From assembly GCF_019266065.1 (NCBI RefSeq), contig NZ_LPNR01000117.1:28537-92536 (forward strand): a stretch of 64,000 nt of DNA. The letters run 5' to 3'. This DNA comes from Nocardia sp. MH4. Its GTDB lineage: Bacteria; Actinomycetota; Actinomycetes; Mycobacteriales; Mycobacteriaceae. The notes under the pieces were generated by a model. That model did no database searches. It was given only the letters and a program-made list of their open reading frames with translations, and was not told where the DNA came from. Numbering within the stretch: the first letter of the stretch is position 1; each line of letters opens with the position of its first letter. The translations under genes were made by a program, and so were the position numbers. Of the stretch, positions 39,327 to 47,755 are shown one piece after another.

Positions 39327-40535
39327 TCAGGCGACGTCGGCGTTGCCCGCCTTCCATTCCGGCCACGGGATGTTCCAGTCCCCGAGACCGTCGACACCGG
39401 ACAGGGTGCCGCCGACGGTGTTCTTCACGATGGTGATGTCACCACGCTTGGCGTTCTCGTACACCCAGCGGGCGTTGGCCGGGCTGAGGTTCAGGCAGCC
39501 GTGGCTGGCGTTGGAGTAGCCCTGCTGCCCCACCGACCACGGCGCGGAGTGGAAGAAGATGCCGCTGTAGGAGATTCGCGTCGCGTAGTCGACCGGGGTG
39601 CGGTAGCCGTCCGGCGAGTTCACCGAGACGCCGTAGGTCGAGGAGTCCATGATGATCTTCTCGTGCCGGTCGCTGACGATGTAGATGCCGTTGTCGGTGG
39701 GCGTGGAGTCCTTACCCATCGAGGTCGGCATGGTCATGATCACCTGACCGTTGCGTTCCACCGTCACCTGGTGGGTGTTGTCGTCGGCGGTGAAGATCTG
39801 CGCGTCGCCCACGGTGAAGAACGAGTGGATGTTGTCCTGGCCGTACAGCCCCTTGCCGAGGTCCTTGCCGTAGACGTTCACATCGATCGTCACCTTGGTG
39901 CCCGGTGCCCAGAAATGCTCTGGGCGCCAGCGCACTTCGCGGTTGTTCACCCAGTAGAAGGCGCCCTCGACCGCGGGCTCGGTGGTGATCTTGATGGCGT
40001 CCTGCGCGGCCCGGCGATCGGGAATGTTCTCGTCGAACTGGATGGCCACCGGCTGACCGATGCCGACCACCTCGCCCTCGCCGGGGAGCAGGTACGGCTT
40101 GGTCTGGCTGTTCGGCGAGCTCGTGGTGAAGCTGAGCGTCGTCGAGTTCACGCCGCCCAGACCCATCGCGGAGGCCGTCAGCTTGTAGGTCTTGCCGTAG
40201 CCGAGCACCTCACTGGTCGCCCAGGAACGGCCGTCGGCGGCCAGCTGGCCCGCGACCGGGCGCCCCTCCTTGTTCGTGAGCGTGACCTCGGTGAACTTGC
40301 CGTCCTCGACCTGGAAGGCCATCGGCATACCGGGCGAGACGCCGACCTGGCCGTCCTTGATCGTGGACACCAGCTTCGGCTTGATGAGTTCGGTGATCGG
40401 GTTGCGGTCGATCGCCACCTCGACCCCCGCGCCCTCAGCCGCCGAGCAAGCGGACGCGCCGAGCGCGAAAACCGCCAGCAACGCCACCGGAACGATCGTC
40501 CGCAGCGACCGATGTCGCCCCCGAGTCTTACCCAT
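39327..40535 (-). CDS. L,D-transpeptidase lipoprotein (LdtB/LppS-like)
   Basis: 402 residues from ATG at 40535. The lipoprotein signal ends with lipobox LGASAC (Cys30). Two immunoglobulin-like domains follow (about residues 45-235), then the YkuD catalytic domain with HSAPWSVGQQGYSNASHGCLNLS, in which Cys347 in SHGCLN is the nucleophile, and a C-terminal WNIPWPEW tail. It makes 3-3 cross-links in peptidoglycan outside the membrane and is intrinsically tolerant of many beta-lactams. This matches mycobacterial LdtB (Rv2518c, lppS). Its position between tRNA-His and acpS/fas follows the M. tuberculosis gene order. Confidence 0.93.
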   Translation of the reverse strand: MGKTRGRHRSLRTIVPVALLAVFALGASACSAAEGAGVEVAIDRNPITELIKPKLVSTIKDGQVGVSPGMPMAFQVEDGKFTEVTLTNKEGRPVAGQLAADGRSWATSEVLGYGKTYKLTASAMGLGGVNSTTLSFTTSSPNSQTKPYLLPGEGEVVGIGQPVAIQFDENIPDRRAAQDAIKITTEPAVEGAFYWVNNREVRWRPEHFWAPGTKVTIDVNVYGKDLGKGLYGQDNIHSFFTVGDAQIFTADDNTHQVTVERNGQVIMTMPTSMGKDSTPTDNGIYIVSDRHEKIIMDSSTYGVSVNSPDGYRTPVDYATRISYSGIFFHSAPWSVGQQGYSNASHGCLNLSPANARWVYENAKRGDITIVKNTVGGTLSGVDGLGDWNIPWPEWKAGNADVA

Positions 40536-40888
40536 GTCAACCCCGTTTCCGTACCGACGCAATAACTGTGTGCGCCGCAGATCCCATCGACGCCTATCGC
40601 TCGTGCCATCCGCGTCGACGGGGGCGGTCGAGATCGTCGTCCCGCCATTCTGCCAGCCCGCCCGGTCGCCACCAACGGGAAAGCCCCCGCGACACGACCA
40701 AGTCACAATCGTTAGATACGCCGCGGGGCCTCCGCCGTTAACAACCCGAAGAGTGCAGCATTGTTGCTGGTCAGAGCCCGATTTCACTTTCCGGCCCGAA
40801 GCCTGTTAATGTTTGTTCCGCACCGGAGAGCGGGGCTGAGGGAGACACCGAGAGGTTCTCTCCCAGAGTCGCGGTCCGAGCAAACCAA
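40536..40888. other. 353-bp region upstream of tRNA-Lys and the L,D-transpeptidase gene
   Basis: Divergent promoter region. It holds the leftward promoter of the transpeptidase gene and the rightward promoter of tRNA-Lys. I found no open frame with coding character and no recognisable known RNA. Confidence 0.4.
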
Positions 40889-40961
<73 letters not shown>

Positions 40962-40966
40962 CAACA

Positions 40967-41007
40967 GACCGCATCCCGGCAGTTACCGAAACTGCCGGGA
41001 TGCGGTC
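40967..41007 (+). terminator. Terminator after tRNA-Lys
   Basis: A perfect 18-bp stem (GACCGCATCCCGGCAGTT with its complement) and a 5-base loop is followed by TTT, six bases after the tRNA. A classical Rho-independent terminator. Confidence 0.9.
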
Positions 41008-41181
41008 TTTCTACGTCCGGTCGTCTGTCCGGTAACGGTCACGAGGTCGTTATCGAACCGCCATGGACAGCGGCCCATCACATCACAGCAGTCACGATCC
41101 GGACAGGCTGGAGCTGCGCAAACGCTCGCCAAACCCGATTTCCGCAAACTTTTTCTGTGACGCGCGGCACATCTTTCGAGG

Positions 41182-41253
41182 CGGCAAACTCCCTGCGTAG
41201 ATAACGATTCCGCAACTGCGCAGGGAACCGACCAAGATCGGCAGCGTTTGCCG
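41182..41253 (+). ncRNA. Candidate three-way-junction RNA in a long leader
   Basis: Three nested helices can form: P1 CGGCAAAC (41182-41189) with GTTTGCCG (41246-41253); P2 TCCCTGCG (41190-41197) with CGCAGGGA (41219-41226); P3 CCGA (41228-41231) with TCGG (41238-41241). Together they enclose a compact 72-nt junction with almost no unpaired bases at the junction. It lies about 330 bases before the transglycosylase-like gene. I could not match it to a known riboswitch, including the c-di-AMP class often found before rpf genes. The strand is inferred from the downstream gene. Confidence 0.4.
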
Positions 41254-41584
41254 TTCAGGTCTCGTTCACCTTCTGTTAACCCACCGTGACCATTCTGCAA
41301 TCAGGTCACAAACAGACCTGCGGTTTGGTTAGCCCCGGAGTATCCAACTTCGAAGAGCACGAGAACCGAACAGCGCGTGGTCTCCCCGCAGCCAGCTGTG
41401 GAGCACCGTGCGACGCGCGGACCGCCATCGAGCGTCCGACCTCCTGACAGCGTCGCACATTCCCATACAGACAGAAACAACACATCGCCTGACCGGCGTG
41501 CGCCGCTGCGTGCGCTGCGCGATCCACCGCGCCTCCCCACCGGGGCCTGCGGTCGCCAGACAGAGATGAAGGAACAGAACAGCA
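41254..41584. other. Leader region of the transglycosylase-like gene
   Basis: About 330 bases without a supported gene. A small AGGTC/GACCT hairpin lies near 41304-41320, and a ribosome-binding GAAGGAACAG precedes the ATG at 41585. Together with the preceding 72-nt structure it could form a long 5' untranslated region. Confidence 0.4.
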
Positions 41585-42214
41585 ATGCTCAACAAAGACA
41601 AGCTCAGCACCGTTATCGGCCGTCGTTCGCGCCGTGAGGCGTTCACCGTGGCGGTCGCCGCGGTCGGTCTGGTCGCCGTAGCCGCGTCCTCCGCCGTCTC
41701 CTTCGCCGACGACAGCGTTCCCGAGCGTGCTGCCATGGTCGTCGAGCAGGCGGAGAGCATCCCCGCCGTCGGCGCCGCCCCCGCCATCCAGGCGATCCCC
41801 GCCCCGGCCCCCGCGCCGGAGGCCGCCCCGGCCCCCGCGCCCGCTCCCGAGGCCGCCCCGGCCCCGATGCCCGAGCCGGCTCCCCCCGTGTACCCGGACA
41901 ACCTGGACGGCTGGATCCGCCAGGCCCTCGACATCATGGCCGCCAAGGGCATCCCCGGCACCTACGAGGGCATCCACCGCAACATCATGCGCGAGTCGAC
42001 CGGTAACCCCCAGGCGATCAACCTGTGGGACTCCAACGCCGCGATGGGCATCCCTTCCAAGGGCCTGCTCCAGGTGATCGACCCGACCTTCGCCGCGTAC
42101 CACGTCGAGGGCACCCCCTTCGACGTCTGGAACCCGGTGTCCAACATCGTGGCGGCCTGCAACTACGCGGCGCACCGCTACGGCTCGATGGACAACGTCA
42201 ACAGCGCCTACTGA
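41585..42214 (+). CDS. Secreted transglycosylase (SLT-like) protein
   Basis: 209 residues from ATG at 41585, with GAAGGA upstream. The N-terminal basic region and hydrophobic segment (residues 18-40) form a signal peptide or anchor. A Pro/Ala-rich linker with repeated PAPAPEAA (65-100) follows, then a lytic transglycosylase-like domain: Glu137 in NIMRESTGNPQAINLWDSNA is the presumed catalytic acid, followed by SKGLLQVIDPTF and ACNYAAHRYGSM. This domain cleaves peptidoglycan glycan strands; in Actinobacteria it occurs in Rpf-like and SLT proteins. The long structured leader suggests post-transcriptional control. Confidence 0.88.
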   Translation: MLNKDKLSTVIGRRSRREAFTVAVAAVGLVAVAASSAVSFADDSVPERAAMVVEQAESIPAVGAAPAIQAIPAPAPAPEAAPAPAPAPEAAPAPMPEPAPPVYPDNLDGWIRQALDIMAAKGIPGTYEGIHRNIMRESTGNPQAINLWDSNAAMGIPSKGLLQVIDPTFAAYHVEGTPFDVWNPVSNIVAACNYAAHRYGSMDNVNSAY

Positions 42215-42229
42215 GCCACCTGACGGATC

Positions 42230-42272
42230 AACGCCCGTGCCCCGGTCATCGCCCGACCGGAGCGCGGGCGTT
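42230..42272 (+). terminator. Hairpin after the transglycosylase gene
   Basis: AACGCCCG (42230-42237) and CGGGCGTT (42265-42272) form the outer stem with an inner CCGGTC/GACCGG stem. It lies just after the stop at 42214 and before the -10 of the next gene. Confidence 0.65.
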
Positions 42273-42290
42273 CGTCGTAGAATCGCCCCC

Positions 42291-42635
42291 GTGCCAGACA
42301 GCGCCGATCAGGCACCCGATCACGCGCATTCCGACGCGGCCACCGCGAGCCGCGTCGCCAAGGCCCGCAGGCTGGCCGCCTACCTCTGGGACCGCGATAT
42401 CCGCGGTGCCGAGCTGCTCGCCCTGCCCGCGGCCACCCTGCGCAAGCTGGCCAGGGCCGCCGACACCAACCCGCCGAGCACCGGCGAGACCTGGCAGGTG
42501 GTCGCCGACCTGCTCGAGCAGAAGGACGCGTGGGCGGCCCGCAATCCCGGGCACGCCGCCGCGGTCCGCGCCAACGCCGACGAGAAGCTGCTGTGGGTGA
42601 AGCCGCCCGTCACCCCGTGGACGACGGGGTCCTGA
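42291..42635 (+). CDS. Conserved hypothetical protein
   Basis: 114 residues from GTG at 42291. A TAGAAT -10 element ends about 8 bases upstream, so the transcript is probably leaderless. The protein is soluble and helical, with KARRLAAYLWDRDIRGAELLALPAATLRKLARAA followed by TGETWQVVADLLEQKDAWAARNPGHAAA and an end LLWVKPPVTPWT. I do not recognise a domain. It is convergent with the lysE-like gene. Confidence 0.6.
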   Translation: MPDSADQAPDHAHSDAATASRVAKARRLAAYLWDRDIRGAELLALPAATLRKLARAADTNPPSTGETWQVVADLLEQKDAWAARNPGHAAAVRANADEKLLWVKPPVTPWTTGS

Positions 42636-42644
42636 GCCACGCCG

Positions 42645-43265
42645 TCAGGACACGACGAGACCGATCGCGAGCGCGACCATGATCACCGCGATCACCGAAT
42701 CGAGCACCCGCCACGCGATCGGCCGCGCGAACAGCGGCCCGAGGCGGCGCGCGCCGTATCCCAGCGCCAGGAACCAGCCGATGCTGGCGAGCATCGCTCC
42801 CCCGGCCAGGAACCAGCGGTCCGGGCTCGCGTAGGTGCTCGCGAAGGAGCCGAGCAGCACCACGGTGTCCAGGTACACGTGCGGGTTGAGCCAGGTCAGA
42901 GCCAGACAGGTGAGGACCGAGGCACCGACGGCCACCGAGGCGCCCGCCGCGTCGGCGATCAGCGCCGACGAACTCAGCGCCCGCCGCGCCGCCAGCACCG
43001 CGTAGCCGAACAGGAACGCCGCCCCCGCGCACCTGGCCACCGTGAGCACCGCCGGCACCGCCTCGACGACGGTCCCGAAGCCCGCGACCCCGGCCGCGAT
43101 CAGGACGATGTCGGACACGGCGCAGACCGCGATCACCGGCAGCACATGCTGCCCGCGCACGCCCTGGCGCAGCACGAACGCGTTCTGCGCGCCGATCGCC
43201 ACGATGAGGGAGAGCCCGAAGCCCAATCCGGAGAGGGCGGCCAGTGCCGCGGAGGATGCCGTCAC
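42645..43265 (-). CDS. lysE: LysE/ArgO-family amino acid exporter
   Basis: 206 residues from GTG at 43265. Six TM segments; LSGLGFGLSLIVAIGAQNAFVLRQGV at the N-terminus and LTCLALTWLNPHVYLDTVVLLGS in the middle are the signature stretches of LysE/ArgO. It exports lysine and/or arginine. It is divergent from a lysG-type regulator, the standard Corynebacterium arrangement. Confidence 0.94.
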   Translation of the reverse strand: MTASSAALAALSGLGFGLSLIVAIGAQNAFVLRQGVRGQHVLPVIAVCAVSDIVLIAAGVAGFGTVVEAVPAVLTVARCAGAAFLFGYAVLAARRALSSSALIADAAGASVAVGASVLTCLALTWLNPHVYLDTVVLLGSFASTYASPDRWFLAGGAMLASIGWFLALGYGARRLGPLFARPIAWRVLDSVIAVIMVALAIGLVVS

Positions 43266-43303
43266 GTCGTTCGACGTTAAGAGGACATCAATTTTCAGGC
43301 CAG

Positions 43304-43327
43304 CTAATGATTCTTCACTACCATTAG
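43304..43327. promoter_or_regulatory. LysG-type operator
   Basis: CTAATG (43304-43309) and CATTAG (43322-43327) are an inverted repeat with a 12-base spacer in the 72-bp gap between lysE and lysG, fitting a LysR-type operator. It lies about 11 bases before the lysG start. Confidence 0.65.
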
Positions 43328-43337
43328 AATTTCTTAC

Positions 43338-44237
43338 ATGGATCTGCAGCTGGACCAGTTGCGCGCGCTCGACGCGGTGCTCACCGAGGGCACCTTCGAG
43401 GCGGCGGCGCGGCGGTTGACCGTCACCCCATCGGCGATCAGCCAGCGGATCAAGGCGCTCGAGGAAGCCGCGGGCCGCATCCTGGTGCAGCGCTCGAAAC
43501 CGGTGCGCGCCACCGAATCCGGGCTCGCGGTGCTGCGCTTGGCCCGGCAGGTGGAACTGCTCGCCGCCGACACCGCCCGCGAGCTCGGCGACGTCGACCG
43601 GCCCGCCGGGCGGCCGGCGCGGATCCCGATCGCCGTCAACGCCGATTCGCTGGAGACCTGGGTGATGCCCGCCCTGGCGAGGGTGGGCGACCAGATCTGC
43701 TTCGAACTGCATCGCGAGGACGAGGAACACACCACGCGACTGCTGCGCGACGGCACCGTGATGGCGGCGATCACCTCGACCGCGACGCCCGTCCAGGGCT
43801 GCAAGGTCGTCGCGCTCGGCGCCATGCGCTACCAGTCGCTGGCGACGCCGGATTTCGTCGCGGACTGGTTCCCCGACGGCGCGCGCCCCGGCTCGTACGC
43901 GCACGTGCCGATGATCCAGTTCGACCGCAAGGACGATCTCCAGTTCCGCCACGTCGGCCGCCGGTCGACCCTGCCGATCGACCCGCCGATGCATTTCGTG
44001 CCGTCGTCGAACGCCTTCGGCGACGCGGTGCGCCTGGGCATGGGCTGGGGCATGCTGCCCGACCTGCAGACCGAAAAGGAGAGGGCCGAGGGCACACTCG
44101 TCAATATCGACGGCCGTGCCCACATCGACGTCCCGCTCTACTGGCAGCAGTGGAAGCTCGACTCCCCCGCGCTGGGCAAGACCGCGGCGGCCATCGTGGC
44201 GGCCGCCGCGGACAAGCTGATCCAGCCGGTGCGGTGA
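43338..44237 (+). CDS. lysG: LysR-family regulator of amino acid export (LysG/ArgP)
   Basis: 299 residues. The N-terminal HTH is LDQLRALDAVLTEGTFEAAARRLTVTPSAISQRIKALEEAAGRILVQRSKPVRATESG, typical of LysG/ArgP. The effector domain follows, with VNADSLETWVMPAL and a periplasmic-binding-like fold. It activates lysE in response to lysine, arginine or histidine. It is divergent from the exporter gene with the dyad at 43304-43327 between them. Confidence 0.94.
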   Translation: MDLQLDQLRALDAVLTEGTFEAAARRLTVTPSAISQRIKALEEAAGRILVQRSKPVRATESGLAVLRLARQVELLAADTARELGDVDRPAGRPARIPIAVNADSLETWVMPALARVGDQICFELHREDEEHTTRLLRDGTVMAAITSTATPVQGCKVVALGAMRYQSLATPDFVADWFPDGARPGSYAHVPMIQFDRKDDLQFRHVGRRSTLPIDPPMHFVPSSNAFGDAVRLGMGWGMLPDLQTEKERAEGTLVNIDGRAHIDVPLYWQQWKLDSPALGKTAAAIVAAAADKLIQPVR

Positions 44238-44261
44238 TCTCGAACCGTCACGTGGCCCTCG

Positions 44262-44606
44262 TCAGACCTTCTTCACCACACTGGACTTCAACTGCATCGG
44301 TCCGATGCCGTCTACCTTGCAGTCGATGTCGTGATCACCGACGCCCTGCACCAGGCGGATGTTGCGCACCTTGGTGCCCGCCTTGATGCCGGTCGGACTG
44401 CCTTTGACCTTGAGGGTCTTGACCACCGTCACGGTGTCGCCGTCGGCGAGCACATTGCCGACGGCGTCGCGGATCACGTCGGCACCGGCGTCGTCGGCAC
44501 CGGCGGGCGACCACTCGTTGGCACACTCCGGGCACACCAGCAGGGCGCCGAGCTCGTAGGTGTATTCGCAGGAACAGGCGGGACAGGGCGGCAGCGAATC
44601 GCTCAT
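44262..44606 (-). CDS. PhnA/YjdM-type zinc-ribbon protein
   Basis: 114 residues from ATG at 44606. The N-terminal zinc ribbon is PPCPACSCEYTYELGALLVCPECANEW, followed by the PhnA beta-barrel domain with DAVGNVLADGDTVTVVKTLKVKGSPTGIKAGTKVRNIRLV and CKVDGIGPMQLKSSVVKKV. The name comes from the phn locus, but no phosphonate role is supported in this family. GAAGGAATACCG precedes the start. It ends the leftward hydrolase-PhnA pair. Confidence 0.93.
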   Translation of the reverse strand: MSDSLPPCPACSCEYTYELGALLVCPECANEWSPAGADDAGADVIRDAVGNVLADGDTVTVVKTLKVKGSPTGIKAGTKVRNIRLVQGVGDHDIDCKVDGIGPMQLKSSVVKKV

Positions 44607-44625
44607 CGGTATTCCTTCGGGGAGA

Positions 44626-45429
44626 TCAAGCGGCGGAGAGGAATTCGACGAGGACCCGGTTGATCTCGTCGGGCTGTTCGAGGTAGCCGTAGTGCCCGCA
44701 CCGTTCGATCTCGGCATAGCGGGCGCCGGGGATAGCCTCGGCGACCTCGCGGCAGAACCGCGCGGGCACCATCTGGTCGTCGGCGAATCCGACGACCAGG
44801 CTGGGCACGGTGATCCCCCGGTAGGCCTCGCGGCGGTCCTGGGAGCGGTCCATCCCCAGCTGGGCGCGGGTGCCGGGAGTGCCCTTGCCCGAGGTGAATT
44901 CGAAGATGTCGAGCCACTCCTGCGCCTTGGCCGGGTCGGCCAGGGTGTGCGGGGACAGGTTCAGCATCGCCTTGACCGCGGCCGCGTACTCCGGGGGCAG
45001 CGCGATCCCCTTGTCGAACAACGCCTGTTCGCCGCGGTTGAGGGTGCTCGACACCGGGTGCGGCCGCGCGGTGGCCGCGAACATGACGGCCTTGCCCAGC
45101 AGTTCGGGACGGGCCAGCGCGAGCTCGGCCACCACCCGCGACCCCATCGACGTCCCGACCACGTGCGCGGGTGCGCCCAGGTGCTCGATCAGGGCGGCGG
45201 TATCGCCGACCAGATCGGCCATGGTGATCCCCGCCGCCGACTCCGAGGACGGCGCGATCCCCCGATTGTCGACCGTGACGACCCGAAAGCCTGCCCCGAC
45301 CAGGGCGGGCACCTGATACGTTCGCCAGACCCGGCCGGGGCTGCCGCTGCCCATCACGAGCAGGACCAGCGGCCCGGACCCGGTGACGTCGTAGTTGAGC
45401 TGGATGCCGTTGAGCGAGGCGAGGGGCAT
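44626..45429 (-). CDS. Alpha/beta hydrolase
   Basis: 267 residues from ATG at 45429, with GGAGAAAT upstream. The nucleophile elbow is GTSMGS, the acid lies in VGFADDQMVP, and the base is in RCGHYGYLEQP. The oxyanion region VLLVMGSGSPGRVW precedes. This fold is that of lipases, haloperoxidases and esterases; the substrate is unknown. It is divergent from an ArsR gene that may control it. Confidence 0.9.
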   Translation of the reverse strand: MPLASLNGIQLNYDVTGSGPLVLLVMGSGSPGRVWRTYQVPALVGAGFRVVTVDNRGIAPSSESAAGITMADLVGDTAALIEHLGAPAHVVGTSMGSRVVAELALARPELLGKAVMFAATARPHPVSSTLNRGEQALFDKGIALPPEYAAAVKAMLNLSPHTLADPAKAQEWLDIFEFTSGKGTPGTRAQLGMDRSQDRREAYRGITVPSLVVGFADDQMVPARFCREVAEAIPGARYAEIERCGHYGYLEQPDEINRVLVEFLSAA

Positions 45430-45439
45430 ATTTCTCCTG

Positions 45440-45461
45440 TTAGCCTGTTTGCTAAAGTTAG
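45440..45461. promoter_or_regulatory. Dyads between the hydrolase and ArsR genes
   Basis: TTAGC (45440-45444) and GCTAA (45451-45455) form one inverted repeat; the overlapping CTAA-AG-TTAG (45452-45461) forms another, followed by AAAA. A similar CTAAATTAG with flanking TTTT lies at 45891-45899 before pckG. Both are candidate sites for the ArsR protein. Confidence 0.5.
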
Positions 45462-45500
45462 AAAACACCATACCGCCACGGCAGGACGGGGTTCACCACG

Positions 45501-45842
45501 GTGCCAGGATTGAGCAGGCCGCTGTACCAGATGAAGGCCGACTTCTTCAAAACCCTCGGCCATCCGGTCCGTATCCGGGTGCTGGAGTTGCTCAGCGAGC
45601 GCGAACACGCGGTCTCGGAGATGCTGCCCGAGGTCGGCGTCGAGGCGGCGAACCTGTCTCAGCAGCTGGCCATCCTGCGCCGGGCCGGCCTGGTGACCGC
45701 GCGACGCGAGGGACTGTCGGTGACCTACGAACTCACCTCGCCGCGCGTGAAGGAGCTGCTGATCGTAGCTCGCGCGATCCTGACCGGCGTAGTGGCCGGG
45801 CAGGCGGAACTCCTCGAGAACCCCGAGTCCACCGTGGCCTGA
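45501..45842 (+). CDS. ArsR-family transcriptional regulator
   Basis: 113 residues from GTG at 45501. The winged helix is MKADFFKTLGHPVRIRVLELLSEREHAVSEMLPEVGVEAANLSQQLAILRRAGLVTARREGLSVTYELT. No cysteine or histidine metal site is visible in the usual helices, so it may sense something other than a metal. It lies between a divergent hydrolase gene and pckG on the same strand, 88 bases upstream of pckG. Confidence 0.9.
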   Translation: MPGLSRPLYQMKADFFKTLGHPVRIRVLELLSEREHAVSEMLPEVGVEAANLSQQLAILRRAGLVTARREGLSVTYELTSPRVKELLIVARAILTGVVAGQAELLENPESTVA

Positions 45843-45890
45843 CCCACCCGCTCCCCACCGGGCCACCTCCACCCACTGATTGCACATTTT

Positions 45891-45899
45891 CTAAATTAG
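45891..45899. promoter_or_regulatory. CTAAATTAG dyad upstream of pckG
   Basis: The TCTAAATTAGA palindrome-like sequence in the 88-bp gap between the ArsR gene and pckG resembles the CTAA-AG-TTAG site before the ArsR gene, including flanking runs (TTTT on the left here, AAAA on the right there). It is a candidate second binding site for the ArsR protein. Confidence 0.4.
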
Positions 45900-45929
45900 A
45901 CACCTAGCAAGTTGACAAGGAGAACACCC

Positions 45930-47753
45930 GTGACCGCGAGCTCCGCGCCGATGACGGTTCCCACCGACCACCCGGCCATCCTGCGCTGGGTCGACGAGAT
46001 CGCCGACCTGACCACGCCCGACCGCGTGGTCTGGTGCGACGGGTCCCGCGACGAATGGGATCGGCTGACCGACGAACTCGTCGAGAAGGGCACCTTCGTC
46101 CGGCTCACCGGCAAGCCCAACTCCTTCTGGTGCGTCTCCGACCCGGACGACGTCGCCCGTGTCGAGGACCGCACCTTCATCTGCTCCGCCGACCCCGCCG
46201 ACGCCGGCCCGACCAACAACTGGGTCGATCCCGTCGACATGCGCACCGTCATGACCGAGCACTACCGCGGCGCGATGACAGGTCGCACGATGTATGTCAT
46301 CGGCTTCTGCATGGGCCCGCTCGACGCCGCCGAACCGAAGTTCGGTGTGCAGATCACCGACTCACCGTATGTGGCGGTGTCGATGCAGATCATGACCCGC
46401 TCGGGCACGCCGGTCTGGGAAAAACTCACCGGCGACACCGACTTCGTCCAGTGCCTGCATTCGGTCGGAGCGCCGCTCGGTGCGGGCCAGGCCGACGTGC
46501 CGTGGCCGTGCGACAGCACCAAATACATCGCGCACTTCCCCGAATCGCGCACCATCTGGAGCTACGGCTCCGGCTACGGCGGCAACGCGCTGCTGGGTAA
46601 GAAGTGCTTCGCGCTGCGGATCGCCTCGGTCATCGGGCGCGACGAGGGCTGGCTGGCCGAGCACATGCTCATCCTCAAACTCACCTCACCGCAGGGCCGC
46701 ACGCACTATGTGGCCGCGGCGTTCCCGTCCTCCTGCGGCAAGACCAATCTGGCGATGCTGGAACCCGCGCTACCCGGCTGGCAGGCCGAGACCATCGGCG
46801 ACGACATCGCCTGGATGCGTTTCGGCGCCGACGGCAGGCTGTACGCGGTCAACCCGGAGGCCGGGTTCTTCGGCGTCGCGCCCGGCACCGGCGCGCGCAC
46901 CAATCCCAACGCCATCGCCACCATCGACCGCGGCAACTCCCTCTTCACCAACACCGCGCTCACCGATCAGGGCGACGTGTGGTGGGAAGGACTGACGAAG
47001 CAGCCGCCCGCCCACCTCACCGACTGGCGCGGCAACGACTGGACGCCCGAATCCGGAACCCCTGCCGCGCACCCGAATTCGCGCTACTGCACCCCGATCG
47101 AGCAGTGCCCGTCGGTGGCGCCGGAGTGGAACGACCCGACCGGCGTGCCGATCTCGGCGATCTTCTTCGGCGGGCGCCGCGCGAGCACCGTGCCGCTGAT
47201 CGCCGAGACCTTCGACTGGGCGCACGGCGTGTTCACCGCGTCGGTGCTGTCCTCGGAGACCACCGCGGCGGCCACCGGGGCGGTCGGCCTCGTCCGCCGC
47301 GATCCGATGGCGATGCTGCCGTTCCTCGGCTATCACGTGGGCGACTACTTCGCGCACTGGCTGCGGCTCGGCGCCGCGGCCGACGCCGCCAAGCTGCCGA
47401 AGATCTTCCAGGTCAACTGGTTCCGGCGTGATGCCGACGGGACCTTCCTGTGGCCCGGCTTCGGCGACAACGTGCGCGTGCTGAAGTGGGCGCTGGAACG
47501 CCTCGACGGCACCGCCGACGCGCAGTGGACGCCGATCGGCTACGTGCCGACCGCCGACGCGCTGGACCTGTCCGGGCTCGACGAGGCCGACCGCGCGCTG
47601 GTCGAGAAGGCGCTGGTCGTCGACGCCGCGGAGTGGGTCACCGAGACCCGGTCCATCGACGAATGGTTCGCCCGCATCGGCGGCAACCGGTTACCCGACG
47701 AACTGCGCGAGCAGCTGGCGGCACTGAAGTTGCGCCTGCTCGGCAACCGCTGA
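45930..47753 (+). CDS. pckG: GTP-dependent phosphoenolpyruvate carboxykinase
   Basis: 607 residues from GTG at 45930, with AAGGAG upstream. Signature segments: FIGFCMGPLD-type YVIGFCMGPLDAAEPKFGVQ, the kinase-1a P-loop with its hyper-reactive cysteine AAAFPSSCGKTNLAML, TIGDDIAWMRF, INPEAGFFGVAPGT-type and FFGGRRASTVPL. It converts oxaloacetate to PEP in gluconeogenesis and anaplerosis. Length and motifs are standard for the GTP class. It is followed by a SulP transporter gene two bases downstream. Confidence 0.97.
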   Translation: MTASSAPMTVPTDHPAILRWVDEIADLTTPDRVVWCDGSRDEWDRLTDELVEKGTFVRLTGKPNSFWCVSDPDDVARVEDRTFICSADPADAGPTNNWVDPVDMRTVMTEHYRGAMTGRTMYVIGFCMGPLDAAEPKFGVQITDSPYVAVSMQIMTRSGTPVWEKLTGDTDFVQCLHSVGAPLGAGQADVPWPCDSTKYIAHFPESRTIWSYGSGYGGNALLGKKCFALRIASVIGRDEGWLAEHMLILKLTSPQGRTHYVAAAFPSSCGKTNLAMLEPALPGWQAETIGDDIAWMRFGADGRLYAVNPEAGFFGVAPGTGARTNPNAIATIDRGNSLFTNTALTDQGDVWWEGLTKQPPAHLTDWRGNDWTPESGTPAAHPNSRYCTPIEQCPSVAPEWNDPTGVPISAIFFGGRRASTVPLIAETFDWAHGVFTASVLSSETTAAATGAVGLVRRDPMAMLPFLGYHVGDYFAHWLRLGAAADAAKLPKIFQVNWFRRDADGTFLWPGFGDNVRVLKWALERLDGTADAQWTPIGYVPTADALDLSGLDEADRALVEKALVVDAAEWVTETRSIDEWFARIGGNRLPDELREQLAALKLRLLGNR

Positions 47754-47755
47754 CC

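Noticed and set aside
41010..41584. c-di-AMP (ydaO-type) riboswitch before the transglycosylase gene
   Set aside because: The position fits, but I could not find the conserved core sequences of that class; only the separate three-way junction is supported.
41761..41910. PAPAPEAA repeat as a DNA repeat or CRISPR-like array
   Set aside because: It is an in-frame Pro/Ala linker of a secreted protein. No CRISPR array or cas gene was found anywhere in the window.
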